Made by a program: the position numbers and the translations under genes | Shown here: positions 18,374-26,585 of the stretch, piece by piece | How the letters are laid out: each line of letters opens with the position of its first letter | Numbering within the stretch: position 1 is the stretch's first letter | Source of the DNA: Marivivens aquimaris | Lineage (GTDB): Bacteria > Pseudomonadota > Alphaproteobacteria > Rhodobacterales > Rhodobacteraceae | Length of the DNA stretch: 64,000 nt | Assembly (NCBI RefSeq): GCF_015220045.1 | Contig: NZ_JADBGB010000004.1 | Location: forward strand, 73,941-137,940 | Direction: 5' to 3' | Notes under the pieces: generated by a model | The model's database searches: none | What the model was told of the DNA's origin: nothing | Seen by the model: the letters and a program-made list of their open reading frames with translations, nothing else

Positions 18374-19414
18374 ATGTTCCTGAAAAACGCCTGGTACGTC
18401 GCCGCCTGGGATCATGAGATAACCCGCGACTTGCAACAGATCATGGTGCTTGGCGAGAAAATCTGCGTGTTCCGCAGCGAGGTTGGCGCGCTTGTCGCCC
18501 TCGAAGACGCCTGCCCCCACCGCAAGCTGCCCCTGTCCAAAGGGCGCATCAAAGGCGATACTGTCGAATGCGGCTACCACGGCCTGACATTCAACTGCGT
18601 CGGCCAATGCGTCTGGGCGCCCGGATCCGGCGGAATCCCGTCCAATGCCAAGGTGCACGCCTATCCGTTGCACGAAAAATACGGGCTGGTCTGGATCTGG
18701 ATGGGTAACCCCGCGCTGGCCGATCCGGCCGACATCTTCGAGATCGAGAATTACGACAACCCGGCCTGGGGCATCAATCGCGGTGCCGCGATGGAACTGG
18801 ACTGCAACTATCTGCTGATGTGCGACAACCTGCTGGATCCGACCCACGTGGCATGGGTGCACCAAAGCAGCTTTGCCGCGGACGCCACCAAGGACACGCC
18901 GCTGCGGATCACCAAAACCGAAAATGGCGTGATCGTGCACCGCTGGATGATGGATCACGAACCCGCGCCATTTTACAAAAAAGTGGTGGAGTTCGAGGGC
19001 AACTGCGACCGCCTTCAGCATTACGAAGTGCGCTATCCGTCCCATGCGCTCATCAAGGCGGTGTTCACCCCCGCCGGCACCGGAGGGCCGGACGGTTCGT
19101 TGCACGAAAACACCTTCATCATGGACAGCTACAATTTCATGACCCCCACAGATGAGGGGCGGACGCGCTATTACTGGTTCCAATTGCGCAACATCAGGCC
19201 CGATGACGACGAGCTTTCCAGGATGATGTCCGAAGACGTTCAGCACGCTTTCGAAGAGGACAGGGACGTGCTGAACGAAGTGCAAAAGGGCATGAGCAAC
19301 AAGACCTCGCCACATATTGATCTGCCCATTGACGGCGGGCAATTGCGCTTCCGCCGCCAGTTGCAGGCCATGATCAACGAAGAACGACAAGTCGACCGGC
19401 AAATGGCCGAATAG
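18374..19414 (+). CDS. Rieske non-heme iron oxygenase, VanA-like
   Basis: A 346-residue oxygenase subunit. The Rieske cluster ligands are Cys47-x-His49 and Cys66-x2-His69, and the mononuclear iron site is Asp155-x2-His158-x4-His163 in LLDPTHVAWVH. The layout is that of vanillate O-demethylase oxygenase and related demethylases rather than of dihydroxylating alpha subunits. It starts 3 bp after hutU, so it is part of the hut operon, which is unusual. No ferredoxin-reductase partner is in the window, so electrons must come from elsewhere. A role in removing an N-methyl group from a methylated imidazole (for example methylhistidine) would explain the position, but this is inference. Confidence 0.85.
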   Translation: MFLKNAWYVAAWDHEITRDLQQIMVLGEKICVFRSEVGALVALEDACPHRKLPLSKGRIKGDTVECGYHGLTFNCVGQCVWAPGSGGIPSNAKVHAYPLHEKYGLVWIWMGNPALADPADIFEIENYDNPAWGINRGAAMELDCNYLLMCDNLLDPTHVAWVHQSSFAADATKDTPLRITKTENGVIVHRWMMDHEPAPFYKKVVEFEGNCDRLQHYEVRYPSHALIKAVFTPAGTGGPDGSLHENTFIMDSYNFMTPTDEGRTRYYWFQLRNIRPDDDELSRMMSEDVQHAFEEDRDVLNEVQKGMSNKTSPHIDLPIDGGQLRFRRQLQAMINEERQVDRQMAE

Positions 19415-19564
19415 CGGTATGTGCCACTGGGTCCACCCCAAATTCTCGATGTCGGCTTGGACAAGGCCGCTCGGGCCATTAGCATTGCCGTTGTGGTGAA
19501 CCAAAATGACCCTGATCTTGGCCTCGGACCTGAAGTAGTCCCGGAAGGTGCGTTTTTCTTCCCT

Positions 19565-20533
19565 GTGGAAGACTTCAAAGTACCTTTGGATCTGGGGTTC
19601 TTGCTCTTGCCGCGTTTCACGCTGCTGGCCTTCAGTGCTGCCCTTGATCCACTGCGTATCGCCAATCAGCTTGCGCAAAAGCCACTCTATCGATGGACCG
19701 TTTTTTCCGAGAATGGTCAGGCCATCACCTCATCTTCCGGGATGGATGTAAGCGTCCATGGCAGCCTGGATTCCTTGCCAAAAGACCTGCGTTTGCTGGT
19801 CTGCTCAGGCAATCAGGGGTTGGACGCGGCGTCAGACGCGACGGTTGCGCGGCTTCGCAAACACGTCCGCTTTGGTGGCAAGGTCGGGGGGATTTGTACG
19901 GGCGCCGCCACTCTTGCACGTGCAGGTTTGCTGAACGATCGCATCTTCACCATGCATTGGGAAAACCAGCCCGGGTTTGTGGAAAGGTATCCTGACTTGA
20001 TCCCTTCGCCGAAGCGGTTCGAGATTGACGGTGATCTCTGGACATGTGGTGGCGGTGCTGCTGCAACCGAGATGATGCTTTCGATCATCCAGCGCGATTA
20101 TGGTCGGGATTTCGCGATTGTCGTCTCTGACATGTGCCTCAACTACGGTGAATTGGCACCGCACGCAGCACAAAGGTCCTCACTTGCTCGCGCGCTAAGT
20201 ACCCGCAACGCCAAATTGGTTCAGGTCGTTCAGGCGATGTACAACAATATCGAAGAGCCGGTATCCTTTGATGAGCTGAGTGAGATAACCGGGCTGTCTC
20301 GTCGACAGATCGAGCGTCAATTCAAGCAATATTTGGGGGAAAGCCCCATGATTGCGTACCGCAACATCCGGCTGGATCGAGCACGCGCACTTGTCGTTGA
20401 AACTGATATGACTGTTGCGGAAATTGCCATTGCGAGCGGGTTCAGTTCTACTGGAGTACTTTCCCGCCACTACAAGGACCGGTTTGGAAACTCTCCTTCT
20501 GCGCACCAGAAAAACAAACAGAAAAGTGAATGA
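19565..20533 (+). CDS. GlxA-type AraC-family regulator (DJ-1/PfpI plus AraC HTH)
   Basis: Regulator of about 322 residues with an N-terminal DJ-1/PfpI-like sensor domain (from LGFLLLPRFTLLAFSAALDPLRIAN, with the Cys-bearing GGICTGA turn in the middle) and a C-terminal pair of AraC helix-turn-helices (about residues 220-315). Relatives control choline, carnitine, arginine and related quaternary or guanidino compounds. The start is uncertain: the frame is open from 19421, but family homology begins near 19575, so I prefer the GTG at 19565, which leaves 150 bp for a promoter after the Rieske gene. It is convergent with creatinase, its most likely target. Confidence 0.82.
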   Translation: MEDFKVPLDLGFLLLPRFTLLAFSAALDPLRIANQLAQKPLYRWTVFSENGQAITSSSGMDVSVHGSLDSLPKDLRLLVCSGNQGLDAASDATVARLRKHVRFGGKVGGICTGAATLARAGLLNDRIFTMHWENQPGFVERYPDLIPSPKRFEIDGDLWTCGGGAAATEMMLSIIQRDYGRDFAIVVSDMCLNYGELAPHAAQRSSLARALSTRNAKLVQVVQAMYNNIEEPVSFDELSEITGLSRRQIERQFKQYLGESPMIAYRNIRLDRARALVVETDMTVAEIAIASGFSSTGVLSRHYKDRFGNSPSAHQKNKQKSE

Positions 20534-20560
20534 AGTGAGCAATAGTTATTGCTCACTTCA
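20531..20560. terminator. Bidirectional terminator between the GlxA-type regulator and creatinase
   Basis: A perfect 13-bp inverted repeat, TGAAGTGAGCAAT (20531-20543) and its complement (20548-20560), has a 4-nt AGTT loop. Its first three bases are the stop codon of the regulator. It sits exactly between two convergent genes, so it probably ends transcription in both directions, although neither side has a long T tract. Confidence 0.75.
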
Positions 20561-20572
20561 GATGTCTGCAAA

Positions 20573-21775
20573 CTAGCCAACCACGTTGAACTCAGGGCCG
20601 TACGGATAACCCGTGATGTTTTCGTTGCCATCCTCGGTGATGACAAGGATGTCATGCTCGCGGTAGCCGCCTGCCCCGGGCTGACCTTCGGGAATGGTCA
20701 GCATCGGCTCCATCGAGATCACCATGCCCGGCTCAAGCACCGTATCGATGTCCTCGCGTAACTCCAGACCCGCCTCGCGGCCATAGTAGTGCGACAGAAC
20801 GCCGAAGGAATGGCCGTACCCAAAGCTCCGGTACTGCAGCAGATCATGCTCTGCAAAGAAATCGTTGATCTTGTGCGTAACCTCGGCGCAAGTTGCACCC
20901 GGCTTCAGCAGGCTAATGCCTAGCTCATGCGCGGCGACGTTGGCTTCCCAGATTTTCAGACTGGCGGCGTCAACTTCTTCAACAAACAATGTCCGTTCCA
21001 GCGCGGTGTAGTAGCCTGAGATCATCGGGAAGGTGTTGAGCGACAGGATATCGCCACGCTCCAGAACGCGGGTTGTCACCGGGTTGTGGGCCCCATCGGT
21101 GTTGATGCCGGACTGGAACCAGACCCAGGTATCGCGGATCTCGCTGTCCGGAAAACGCCGGGCGATTTCCAACTCCATGGCATCACGGCCTGCCATCGCC
21201 ACATCGACCTCGCGGACGCCTGCTTTGATCGCATCCTTGATCGCATAGCCACCCACGTCAGCGGTCGCAGCACCTGCGCGGATCAGTTCAATCTCAGCCG
21301 CAGACTTGTGCATACGCAGTTTCATCGTCGTGGGTGCGATATCTTTCTTCGCCGACGGGGACAGGAATTCATCCAGCAAACCCAACTGCGCGAAGGATAT
21401 GTGATCGCCTTCAAAGCCAATGACCTTGCCCGACCCTGTCACGGACTGGATCGCGCGCCAGTAGTTGTTCCGCTGCCAGTCGGTGTAGGTGATGTTGTCG
21501 CCATAACCGCGCCGCCACGGCTGCGCCGCGTCGATGCCAGCGCTGAAGGTCACGGTTTCAGTGGGCGTCACAACCTGTGCGTAGGGACGACCAAAGGAAC
21601 AATAGAGGAAACCTGAATAATAGGCGACGTTGTGCATCGACGTCAGGACGCAAGCGTCGACGCCCATCTCAGCCATCTGCGCGCGCAGTTTGCCTAGGCG
21701 CGCCTCATATTCGGCATCTGAAAACGGCAGGGTCTTCTGACCCTGGTGAAAGCGATAATGTTGTGGACGCTCCAT
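20573..21775 (-). CDS. Creatinase (creatine amidinohydrolase)
   Basis: M24-fold hydrolase, 400 residues, predicted to split creatine into sarcosine and urea. Long stretches match the known creatinase pattern: SGFLYCSFGRPYAQVVT, AQPWRRG, WFQSGINTDGAHNPVTTR with the catalytic His230, and SFGYGHSFGVLSHYYGREAG. Like true creatinases it lacks the metal-ligand set of the M24 aminopeptidases. The start at 21775 has AGGAG 9 nt upstream. The 266-bp leader up to kynU carries no gene and is the place for its promoter and a GlxA-type site. Sarcosine oxidase and urease are not in the window. Confidence 0.9.
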   Translation of the reverse strand: MERPQHYRFHQGQKTLPFSDAEYEARLGKLRAQMAEMGVDACVLTSMHNVAYYSGFLYCSFGRPYAQVVTPTETVTFSAGIDAAQPWRRGYGDNITYTDWQRNNYWRAIQSVTGSGKVIGFEGDHISFAQLGLLDEFLSPSAKKDIAPTTMKLRMHKSAAEIELIRAGAATADVGGYAIKDAIKAGVREVDVAMAGRDAMELEIARRFPDSEIRDTWVWFQSGINTDGAHNPVTTRVLERGDILSLNTFPMISGYYTALERTLFVEEVDAASLKIWEANVAAHELGISLLKPGATCAEVTHKINDFFAEHDLLQYRSFGYGHSFGVLSHYYGREAGLELREDIDTVLEPGMVISMEPMLTIPEGQPGAGGYREHDILVITEDGNENITGYPYGPEFNVVG

Positions 21776-22041
21776 AAATCCAACTCCTATCAAGCGTTTG
21801 AGCGATGGAGATGGAAATCTCTCCTCATCGCGCAAACGACAAAGCAAGATCCCGGCGTTCAGGATGGTGAAAGAGGGTGTGCACTTTGTGCTGGCGACGC
21901 CATCACCGACCCTTGTCGCGCTGATAAGATACTGACACGCAACCCGGCTAACACCTTCACGCCACTTCATGTCGCTTTTGGCAATTCTTCAGCCAATTTT
22001 TTCTGCGTTATCCGAGCCGTTGGCCTCATCGTGATGAGAGT

Positions 22042-23280
22042 CTACGTGACCAACGCGCGTTTCTGGAATTCCGCGTCCTTGAAGCGTTCTTCCTCAAGGA
22101 TGCGTTCCAGCTTGTCGACGGCATCGATGATATCGGCCTCATTCACGAACAGCGGTGTGATGCCAAAGCGCATGACGTCAGGGGCCCGAAAATCACCAAT
22201 CACGTTGTCAGCGATCAACGCTTGCATGGCGGCATAGCCGTGCTCGAATGCGAAGGACACGTGGCTGCCGCGCGCGGCCGGATCGCGCGGGCTGACCAAC
22301 TTCAGGCCGGGGCATCGGGCTTCAACCTCGCGGATGAACAACTCTGACAGTTCGATGGACTTGGCGTGAACCTCGCCCATGTCGGCCTTGTCCCAGATGT
22401 CCAATGCAACCGACAAAAGCGCGAAGGACGCGATCGACGGTGTGCCGATGCGCATCCGCTCGATCTTGCCCGGCATCGGACGGTAGTCGGTGTCGAAGGC
22501 AAAAGGTGCCTCGTGGCCGTACCAGCCCGACAGGAACGGCTCTACCGTCTCCAGCAGGCGGGGCGCGACGTATATAAAAGCCGGGGCGCCAGGGCCGCCA
22601 TTGAGGTATTTGTAGGTGCAGCCGATGGCGAAATCGGTGTCAAATCCGCCCACATCGACCGGCACCGCGCCCGCTGAATGCGCCAGGTCCCACACGACCA
22701 CTGCCCCAACTGCATGCGCCTTTTCAATAACGGCTTTCATGTCATGGCGGCGGCCCATTCGGTAATCCACTTCGGTCAGCATCACCACGCCGACCTCCTC
22801 GGTGATGGCCTCCATAACATCCTCGGGGGCGGGCGTGTGAAGGGTGTAGCCCGCATCCTTTAGTTTCATCAGCCCCTCGACCATATAAAGATCCGTGGGG
22901 AAATTGCCGCTGTCCGAAAAAACCACGCGGCGCTCCGGCACCATGGCCATGCCGGCAGCAACGGCCTGAAACACTTTGATCGACAGCGTGTCGCCGACCA
23001 CCGTGGTGCCCGCTCCCGCCCCAATCAAATGCCCGACGCGGTCACCCAGCGTGTTGGTCTGCGTGAACCAGTTTTTGGTATTCCAGCCCTTGATCAGCTC
23101 TGTACGCCATTCGTCGGTGAGAAAGTTGGTCATGGCAGGCACGGAGGCGCGCGGCATCGGGCCAAGTGAGTTGCCGTTCAGATAGATCATGCCTTCTGGC
23201 AGATCGAATTGCTGTCTTGTCCATTCAAAATCAGGGGAGTGGGCAAAACTTGGGGGTGTATGTGTATGCTGGTGGTTCAT
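22042..23280 (-). CDS. kynU: Kynureninase with its 5' end replaced by an IS element
   Basis: PLP enzyme that cleaves L-kynurenine to anthranilate and alanine. The body is intact: YLNGNSLGPMP, GDTLSIKVFQ, DLAHSAGAVPVD and the PLP-lysine motif TYKYLNGGPGAP. The native start is gone. The reading frame runs into the left end of the ISKra4-family element at 23235, and the only upstream ATG (23280) lies inside the element, so about 15 N-terminal residues (MNHQHTH and the following) would be IS-encoded. About 397 residues of kynU-like sequence remain, nearly the family length. It may be silent, or expressed as a short fusion from the IS end. No other tryptophan-pathway gene is here. Confidence 0.85.
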   Translation of the reverse strand: MNHQHTHTPPSFAHSPDFEWTRQQFDLPEGMIYLNGNSLGPMPRASVPAMTNFLTDEWRTELIKGWNTKNWFTQTNTLGDRVGHLIGAGAGTTVVGDTLSIKVFQAVAAGMAMVPERRVVFSDSGNFPTDLYMVEGLMKLKDAGYTLHTPAPEDVMEAITEEVGVVMLTEVDYRMGRRHDMKAVIEKAHAVGAVVVWDLAHSAGAVPVDVGGFDTDFAIGCTYKYLNGGPGAPAFIYVAPRLLETVEPFLSGWYGHEAPFAFDTDYRPMPGKIERMRIGTPSIASFALLSVALDIWDKADMGEVHAKSIELSELFIREVEARCPGLKLVSPRDPAARGSHVSFAFEHGYAAMQALIADNVIGDFRAPDVMRFGITPLFVNEADIIDAVDKLERILEEERFKDAEFQKRALVT

Positions 23281-24677
23281 TGAGAGGGGAACTGCCATGG
23301 ACGTGCGGATTATTATTGAGACAACCTTTGAGAATGGAACCACAAAGAGGCATCATCTCGGCCGTTTGTCCCGCCCGTTTCGAAGCACGCAGCCTGAGGG
23401 GTTCGGGTTGTTGCTCGAAGATGCGAAGACCATCCTCGGGCAATTGCAGAAAGCGATCCTGCTCGACCAGATCGAGGAGATTTCCCAAGCCAGCAGGATC
23501 TGTCCCGACTGCGACGGGGTCCGGGCCATACATGATTATCGGTCGCGGGTGCTCGACACGCTCTTCGGCATGTTCGAGGTCAAGGTGCCGCGCATTCGCC
23601 TCTGTGCCTGCAATGCAAAATCCGATGTTGTGTTGGGCGGACCGCTTTCGCCTCTCGCGCACTTTTTTCCGGATCGATCGACCCCGGAACTGCGACGCCT
23701 TCAAGCCGAACTTGGGGCGCGTCATTCCTTCCGGGAAGCGGCGCGTATTCTGGAAACCTTTCTGCCTTGCGCGAAGCAGGTGAATACATCGGTGCGCAAT
23801 CGACTGGGCAAAGTTGCCCGGGAAAACTGCGACAGCGAGCAGAACGAGCCGCTGGTCCCTTCATCCGCCGAAGCGGCGCCTGCGCTGACGGTTTTCCTGG
23901 ACGGTGCGCATATCCGATGCAGGCCGGAATACCAGAAGCGACACCTCGATGTTGTGGTCGGCAAGATCGAAAGCCACGATAGGTGCCGTCGCTTCGGCTT
24001 GGTGCAACAGGCGGTCCTGTCACCTGCTAGTCAGCTTCGCCAGGACTTGAAGGCTCTCGGTTGGGATCACGAACAAGCCGTCACGGTAATTTCGGACGGA
24101 GAACCAGCCCTGCCAAACCTCGTCCGCAATGCCGTCGATGGAAAGGTCCGCCACATCCTCGACTGGTGGCATATCTCGATGCGTATTCAGCACGTCGAGA
24201 ACGCCGTAAAAGGCCTGCTGCAGAGCAGGGGTTTCTCCGGCATTCCAGTGCTGTTCAAACGTCCCACCGAAAAGCTGCGATGGTACCTTTGGCATGGAAA
24301 AGTTCTAACGGCCACGACCAGTCTGCAATGGTTGATGGTCGATTGCGCGCGGCTGGTTACAGATGACCGCGTGGTGACTGAAGCGGCTCAGCGCGTGCAA
24401 GCTCGGTGCCGGGACCTCTATTCCTACCTTGCGAACAACATGGACAGCCTGACTGACTATGGTCGGCGGTATCGCACCGGTCTTCCGATTTCTTCGTCCC
24501 GGGCTGAGGGCTGCGTGGACGGCATCGGCAACACCCGCATGGGAAAGCGACGCCGCATGAGATGGTCACCCAAGGGAGCCCACCGAGTGGCTGTTGTCCG
24601 CGCCGCCGTTCTCGACGGTCGGCTAACCGGAGCCTACCAAAGAGCAGCTGCATGACCCCCAAGTTTTGCCCACTCCC
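23235..24677. mobile_element. ISKra4-family insertion sequence, copy 1
   Basis: A 1443-bp element bounded by perfect 23-bp inverted repeats beginning GGGAGTGGGCAAAACTTG (23235-23257 and 24655-24677). It encodes one transposase that fills the element; the transposase stop codon touches the right repeat. No target duplication is obvious: the left flank ends in TCAG and the right flank begins GCCG. Joining the flanks does not restore a kynU start in frame, so the insertion was accompanied or followed by loss of DNA. Confidence 0.9.
23297..24655 (+). CDS. ISKra4-family transposase
   Basis: DDE transposase of 452 residues. It starts with a family-typical MDVRIIIETTFE, has the zinc-finger-like CPDCDG and later Cys residues near 75-115, and acidic residues in FLDGAHIR, SDGEPAL and SSRAEG that fit the DDE triad; the DWWHISMRIQH block is also characteristic. 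The start at 23297 has GAGGGGA upstream. It shares domain order and exact length with the transposase at 45748-47106, but the sequences differ widely, so these are two separate elements of one family. It appears intact. Confidence 0.9.
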   Translation: MDVRIIIETTFENGTTKRHHLGRLSRPFRSTQPEGFGLLLEDAKTILGQLQKAILLDQIEEISQASRICPDCDGVRAIHDYRSRVLDTLFGMFEVKVPRIRLCACNAKSDVVLGGPLSPLAHFFPDRSTPELRRLQAELGARHSFREAARILETFLPCAKQVNTSVRNRLGKVARENCDSEQNEPLVPSSAEAAPALTVFLDGAHIRCRPEYQKRHLDVVVGKIESHDRCRRFGLVQQAVLSPASQLRQDLKALGWDHEQAVTVISDGEPALPNLVRNAVDGKVRHILDWWHISMRIQHVENAVKGLLQSRGFSGIPVLFKRPTEKLRWYLWHGKVLTATTSLQWLMVDCARLVTDDRVVTEAAQRVQARCRDLYSYLANNMDSLTDYGRRYRTGLPISSSRAEGCVDGIGNTRMGKRRRMRWSPKGAHRVAVVRAAVLDGRLTGAYQRAAA

Positions 24678-24774
24678 GCCGTTGATTTCATTGGATTTCT
24701 CATCTCACAATTAAGGGCTACGCGACACCGGTGGAAGCCGGCCCGGGAAAGTTCATTGCACAAGCCCAATCAAC

Positions 24775-24789
24775 GGATACATTATCCAA
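24775..24789. promoter_or_regulatory. Palindromic site upstream of the semialdehyde dehydrogenase
   Basis: A perfect palindrome GGATA-CAT-TATCC (24775-24787), extended by AA so that the minus strand reads TTGGATA, lies 48 bp before the dehydrogenase start. The TTGGATA core recurs in front of the hydroxyproline TRAP, deaminase and reductase/GntR units. It is therefore a candidate binding site of the GntR/FCD regulator at 43432. The rest of the 159 bases between the IS and the gene shows no open frame. Confidence 0.5.
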
Positions 24790-24836
24790 TAAACGATTCG
24801 CCCTCTCCGACGCACTTGCACGAAAGCACAGCCGAC

Positions 24837-26357
24837 ATGACCTACTCTCCGCATGGCAAACATTTGATCGCAGGCACGTGGCAGGCTGGCACCGACACGT
24901 TCGACTCCTGCCCTGCGCATGGGCCCGGTCACGCCTATTCGGTGGGCCGCGTCAGCGATGTCGTGGCCGCTGCCCGCGCCGCCGAAGAGGCATTCTGGAG
25001 CTACGGAGCCACCTCACGCAAGGCACGCGCCGATTTCCTCCACGCCATTGCCGACGAGATCGACGCGCGCGGCGCGGCCATCACCGAGATCGGCACCCAG
25101 GAAACCGGCCTGCCCGAAGCGCGCCTTGAGGGCGAGCGCGGGAGAACCACCGGTCAGCTCCGGATGTTCGCCGCGCATATCCTCGAAGGCGCCCACCTCG
25201 ACCGGCGCCACGACGAGGCCCTGCCCGACCGCAGCCCCCTGCCCCGCCCCAACCTCAAGATGGTCCAACGCCCGATCGGGCCGGTCGCGGTCTTCGGCGC
25301 CTCGAACTTTCCGCTGGCCTTCTCCACCGCGGGCGGCGACACCGCGGCAGCGCTGGCCGCGGGCTGTCCGGTGGTGGTCAAGGGCCATTCAGCCCACCCC
25401 GGCACCGGCGAGATCGTGGCCGAGGCGGTGCTGGCCGCGATCGCCAAATGCGACCTGCACCCCGGCGTGTTCAGCCTGATCCAGGGCGGCAACCGCGAGG
25501 TCGGCGCGGCGCTGGTGCAGCATCCGCTGATCAAGGCGGTGGGCTTTACCGGCTCGCTCGCCGGGGGCCGCGCGCTCTTCGATCTCTGCGCCGCCCGCCC
25601 CGAGCCGATCCCCTTCTTCGGCGAGCTCGGCTCGGTCAACCCGATGTTCGTGCTGGAGGGCGCGCTCGCCGCCCGCGCCGAGGAAATCGGCACCGGCTGG
25701 GCCGGCTCGCTGAGCATGGGCGCCGGGCAGTTCTGCACCAACCCGGGCATCGCCGTGGTGACCGCGGGCGCGGCGGCTGAGACCTTCGCGGCCGCCGCCC
25801 GCGACGCCCTGGCCGAGACCGGCGCGCAATGCATGCTGACCGACGGCATCGCCGCGGCCTATCGCGGCGGGCAGGCGCGCGTCGCCGGGATCGAAGGCGT
25901 CGAAGAACTGCTGCGCTCGACCAGCGAGGCCCGCAGCGCCACCCCCTTCCTCTACCGGGTCACCGCGCGCACCTGGCTGGACAATGAGGCGCTGAGCGAG
26001 GAGGTCTTCGGACCGCTCGGCCTGATCGTCGTGGCCGAGGATGCCGAGGAGATGCGCGCCGTCGCCCGCGGCCTGCAGGGCCAGCTGACCTGCACGCTGC
26101 AGATGGAGACGAGTGACATGGCCGCGGCGCAGGACCTGCTCCCGGTGCTCGAGCGCAAGGCGGGCCGCGTGCTGGCCAATGGCTTCCCCACAGGGGTCGA
26201 GGTGGCCGACGCGATGGTGCATGGCGGCCCCTATCCGGCCTCGACCAACTTCGGCGCCACCTCCGTCGGCACGCTGTCGATCCGCCGCTTCCTGCGGCCG
26301 GTCTGCTACCAGAACATGCCCGACGCGCTGGTGCCCGAGTTCGGCGCAGAGGCATGA
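24837..26357 (+). CDS. 2,5-dioxovalerate (2-oxoglutarate semialdehyde) dehydrogenase
   Basis: NAD(P)+-dependent aldehyde dehydrogenase, 506 residues, of the KGSADH subfamily. Catalytic Cys300 is in GAGQFCTNPG, the general base Glu263 is in FFGELGSVNP and the cofactor Lys182 is in VVVKGHSAHPG, a His-rich variant typical of this subfamily. It oxidises 2-oxoglutarate semialdehyde to 2-oxoglutarate, the last step of hydroxyproline breakdown (also of some sugar acids). The main hydroxyproline cluster further right has no such gene, so this copy most likely completes it. The start at 24837 lacks a strong ribosome site. Confidence 0.85.
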   Translation: MTYSPHGKHLIAGTWQAGTDTFDSCPAHGPGHAYSVGRVSDVVAAARAAEEAFWSYGATSRKARADFLHAIADEIDARGAAITEIGTQETGLPEARLEGERGRTTGQLRMFAAHILEGAHLDRRHDEALPDRSPLPRPNLKMVQRPIGPVAVFGASNFPLAFSTAGGDTAAALAAGCPVVVKGHSAHPGTGEIVAEAVLAAIAKCDLHPGVFSLIQGGNREVGAALVQHPLIKAVGFTGSLAGGRALFDLCAARPEPIPFFGELGSVNPMFVLEGALAARAEEIGTGWAGSLSMGAGQFCTNPGIAVVTAGAAAETFAAAARDALAETGAQCMLTDGIAAAYRGGQARVAGIEGVEELLRSTSEARSATPFLYRVTARTWLDNEALSEEVFGPLGLIVVAEDAEEMRAVARGLQGQLTCTLQMETSDMAAAQDLLPVLERKAGRVLANGFPTGVEVADAMVHGGPYPASTNFGATSVGTLSIRRFLRPVCYQNMPDALVPEFGAEA

Positions 26358-26434
26358 GCCCGCACCGCCCACGCTGATCCGAAGGCGCGGCATTACCGAT
26401 CCGCAGGGCGTCCTCCCCCCTCCTTGCGGATCCT

Positions 26435-26462
26435 GGCCGGGCCTTCCCTCCCGGGCCCGGCC
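26435..26462 (+). terminator. GC-rich hairpin after the dehydrogenase
   Basis: GGCCGGGCC (26435-26443) pairs with GGCCCGGCC (26454-26462) around a 10-nt loop. It lies 78 bp after the dehydrogenase stop and just before the operator of the XRE-cupin gene. No T tract follows, so termination is probable but not certain. Confidence 0.5.
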
Positions 26463-26485
26463 AAGTGAACCGAAACAGGCACCTC

Positions 26486-26513
26486 CTGCAGTATTGCTAA
26501 AATTCGTTTTAGC
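26486..26513. promoter_or_regulatory. Operator A of the XRE-cupin regulator
   Basis: A 28-bp element whose right part is a palindrome, GCTAAAA-TTCG-TTTTAGC, preceded by CTGCAGTATT. The same element occurs once more in reverse orientation at 27205-27232; 25 of 28 positions agree. It lies 73 bp before the regulator start and so probably mediates autoregulation. Confidence 0.8.
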
Positions 26514-26585
26514 GGTGTAGTTTCATGTCGACCGCCGGTCTCCAGGCCCGGCGAAATGAAGCAGAACCGGAACCGGGGGCAGGAC

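Noticed and set aside
18095-19678. 527-codon open frame on the minus strand opposite hutU and the Rieske gene
   Set aside because: It is His/Val-rich shadow sequence produced by GC-rich codons; the plus-strand genes are clear family members with overlapping starts and stops.
20573-21775. Xaa-Pro aminopeptidase for the creatinase gene
   Set aside because: The metal-ligand set of M24 peptidases is missing and long blocks match creatinase; the true aminopeptidase P is at 32758.
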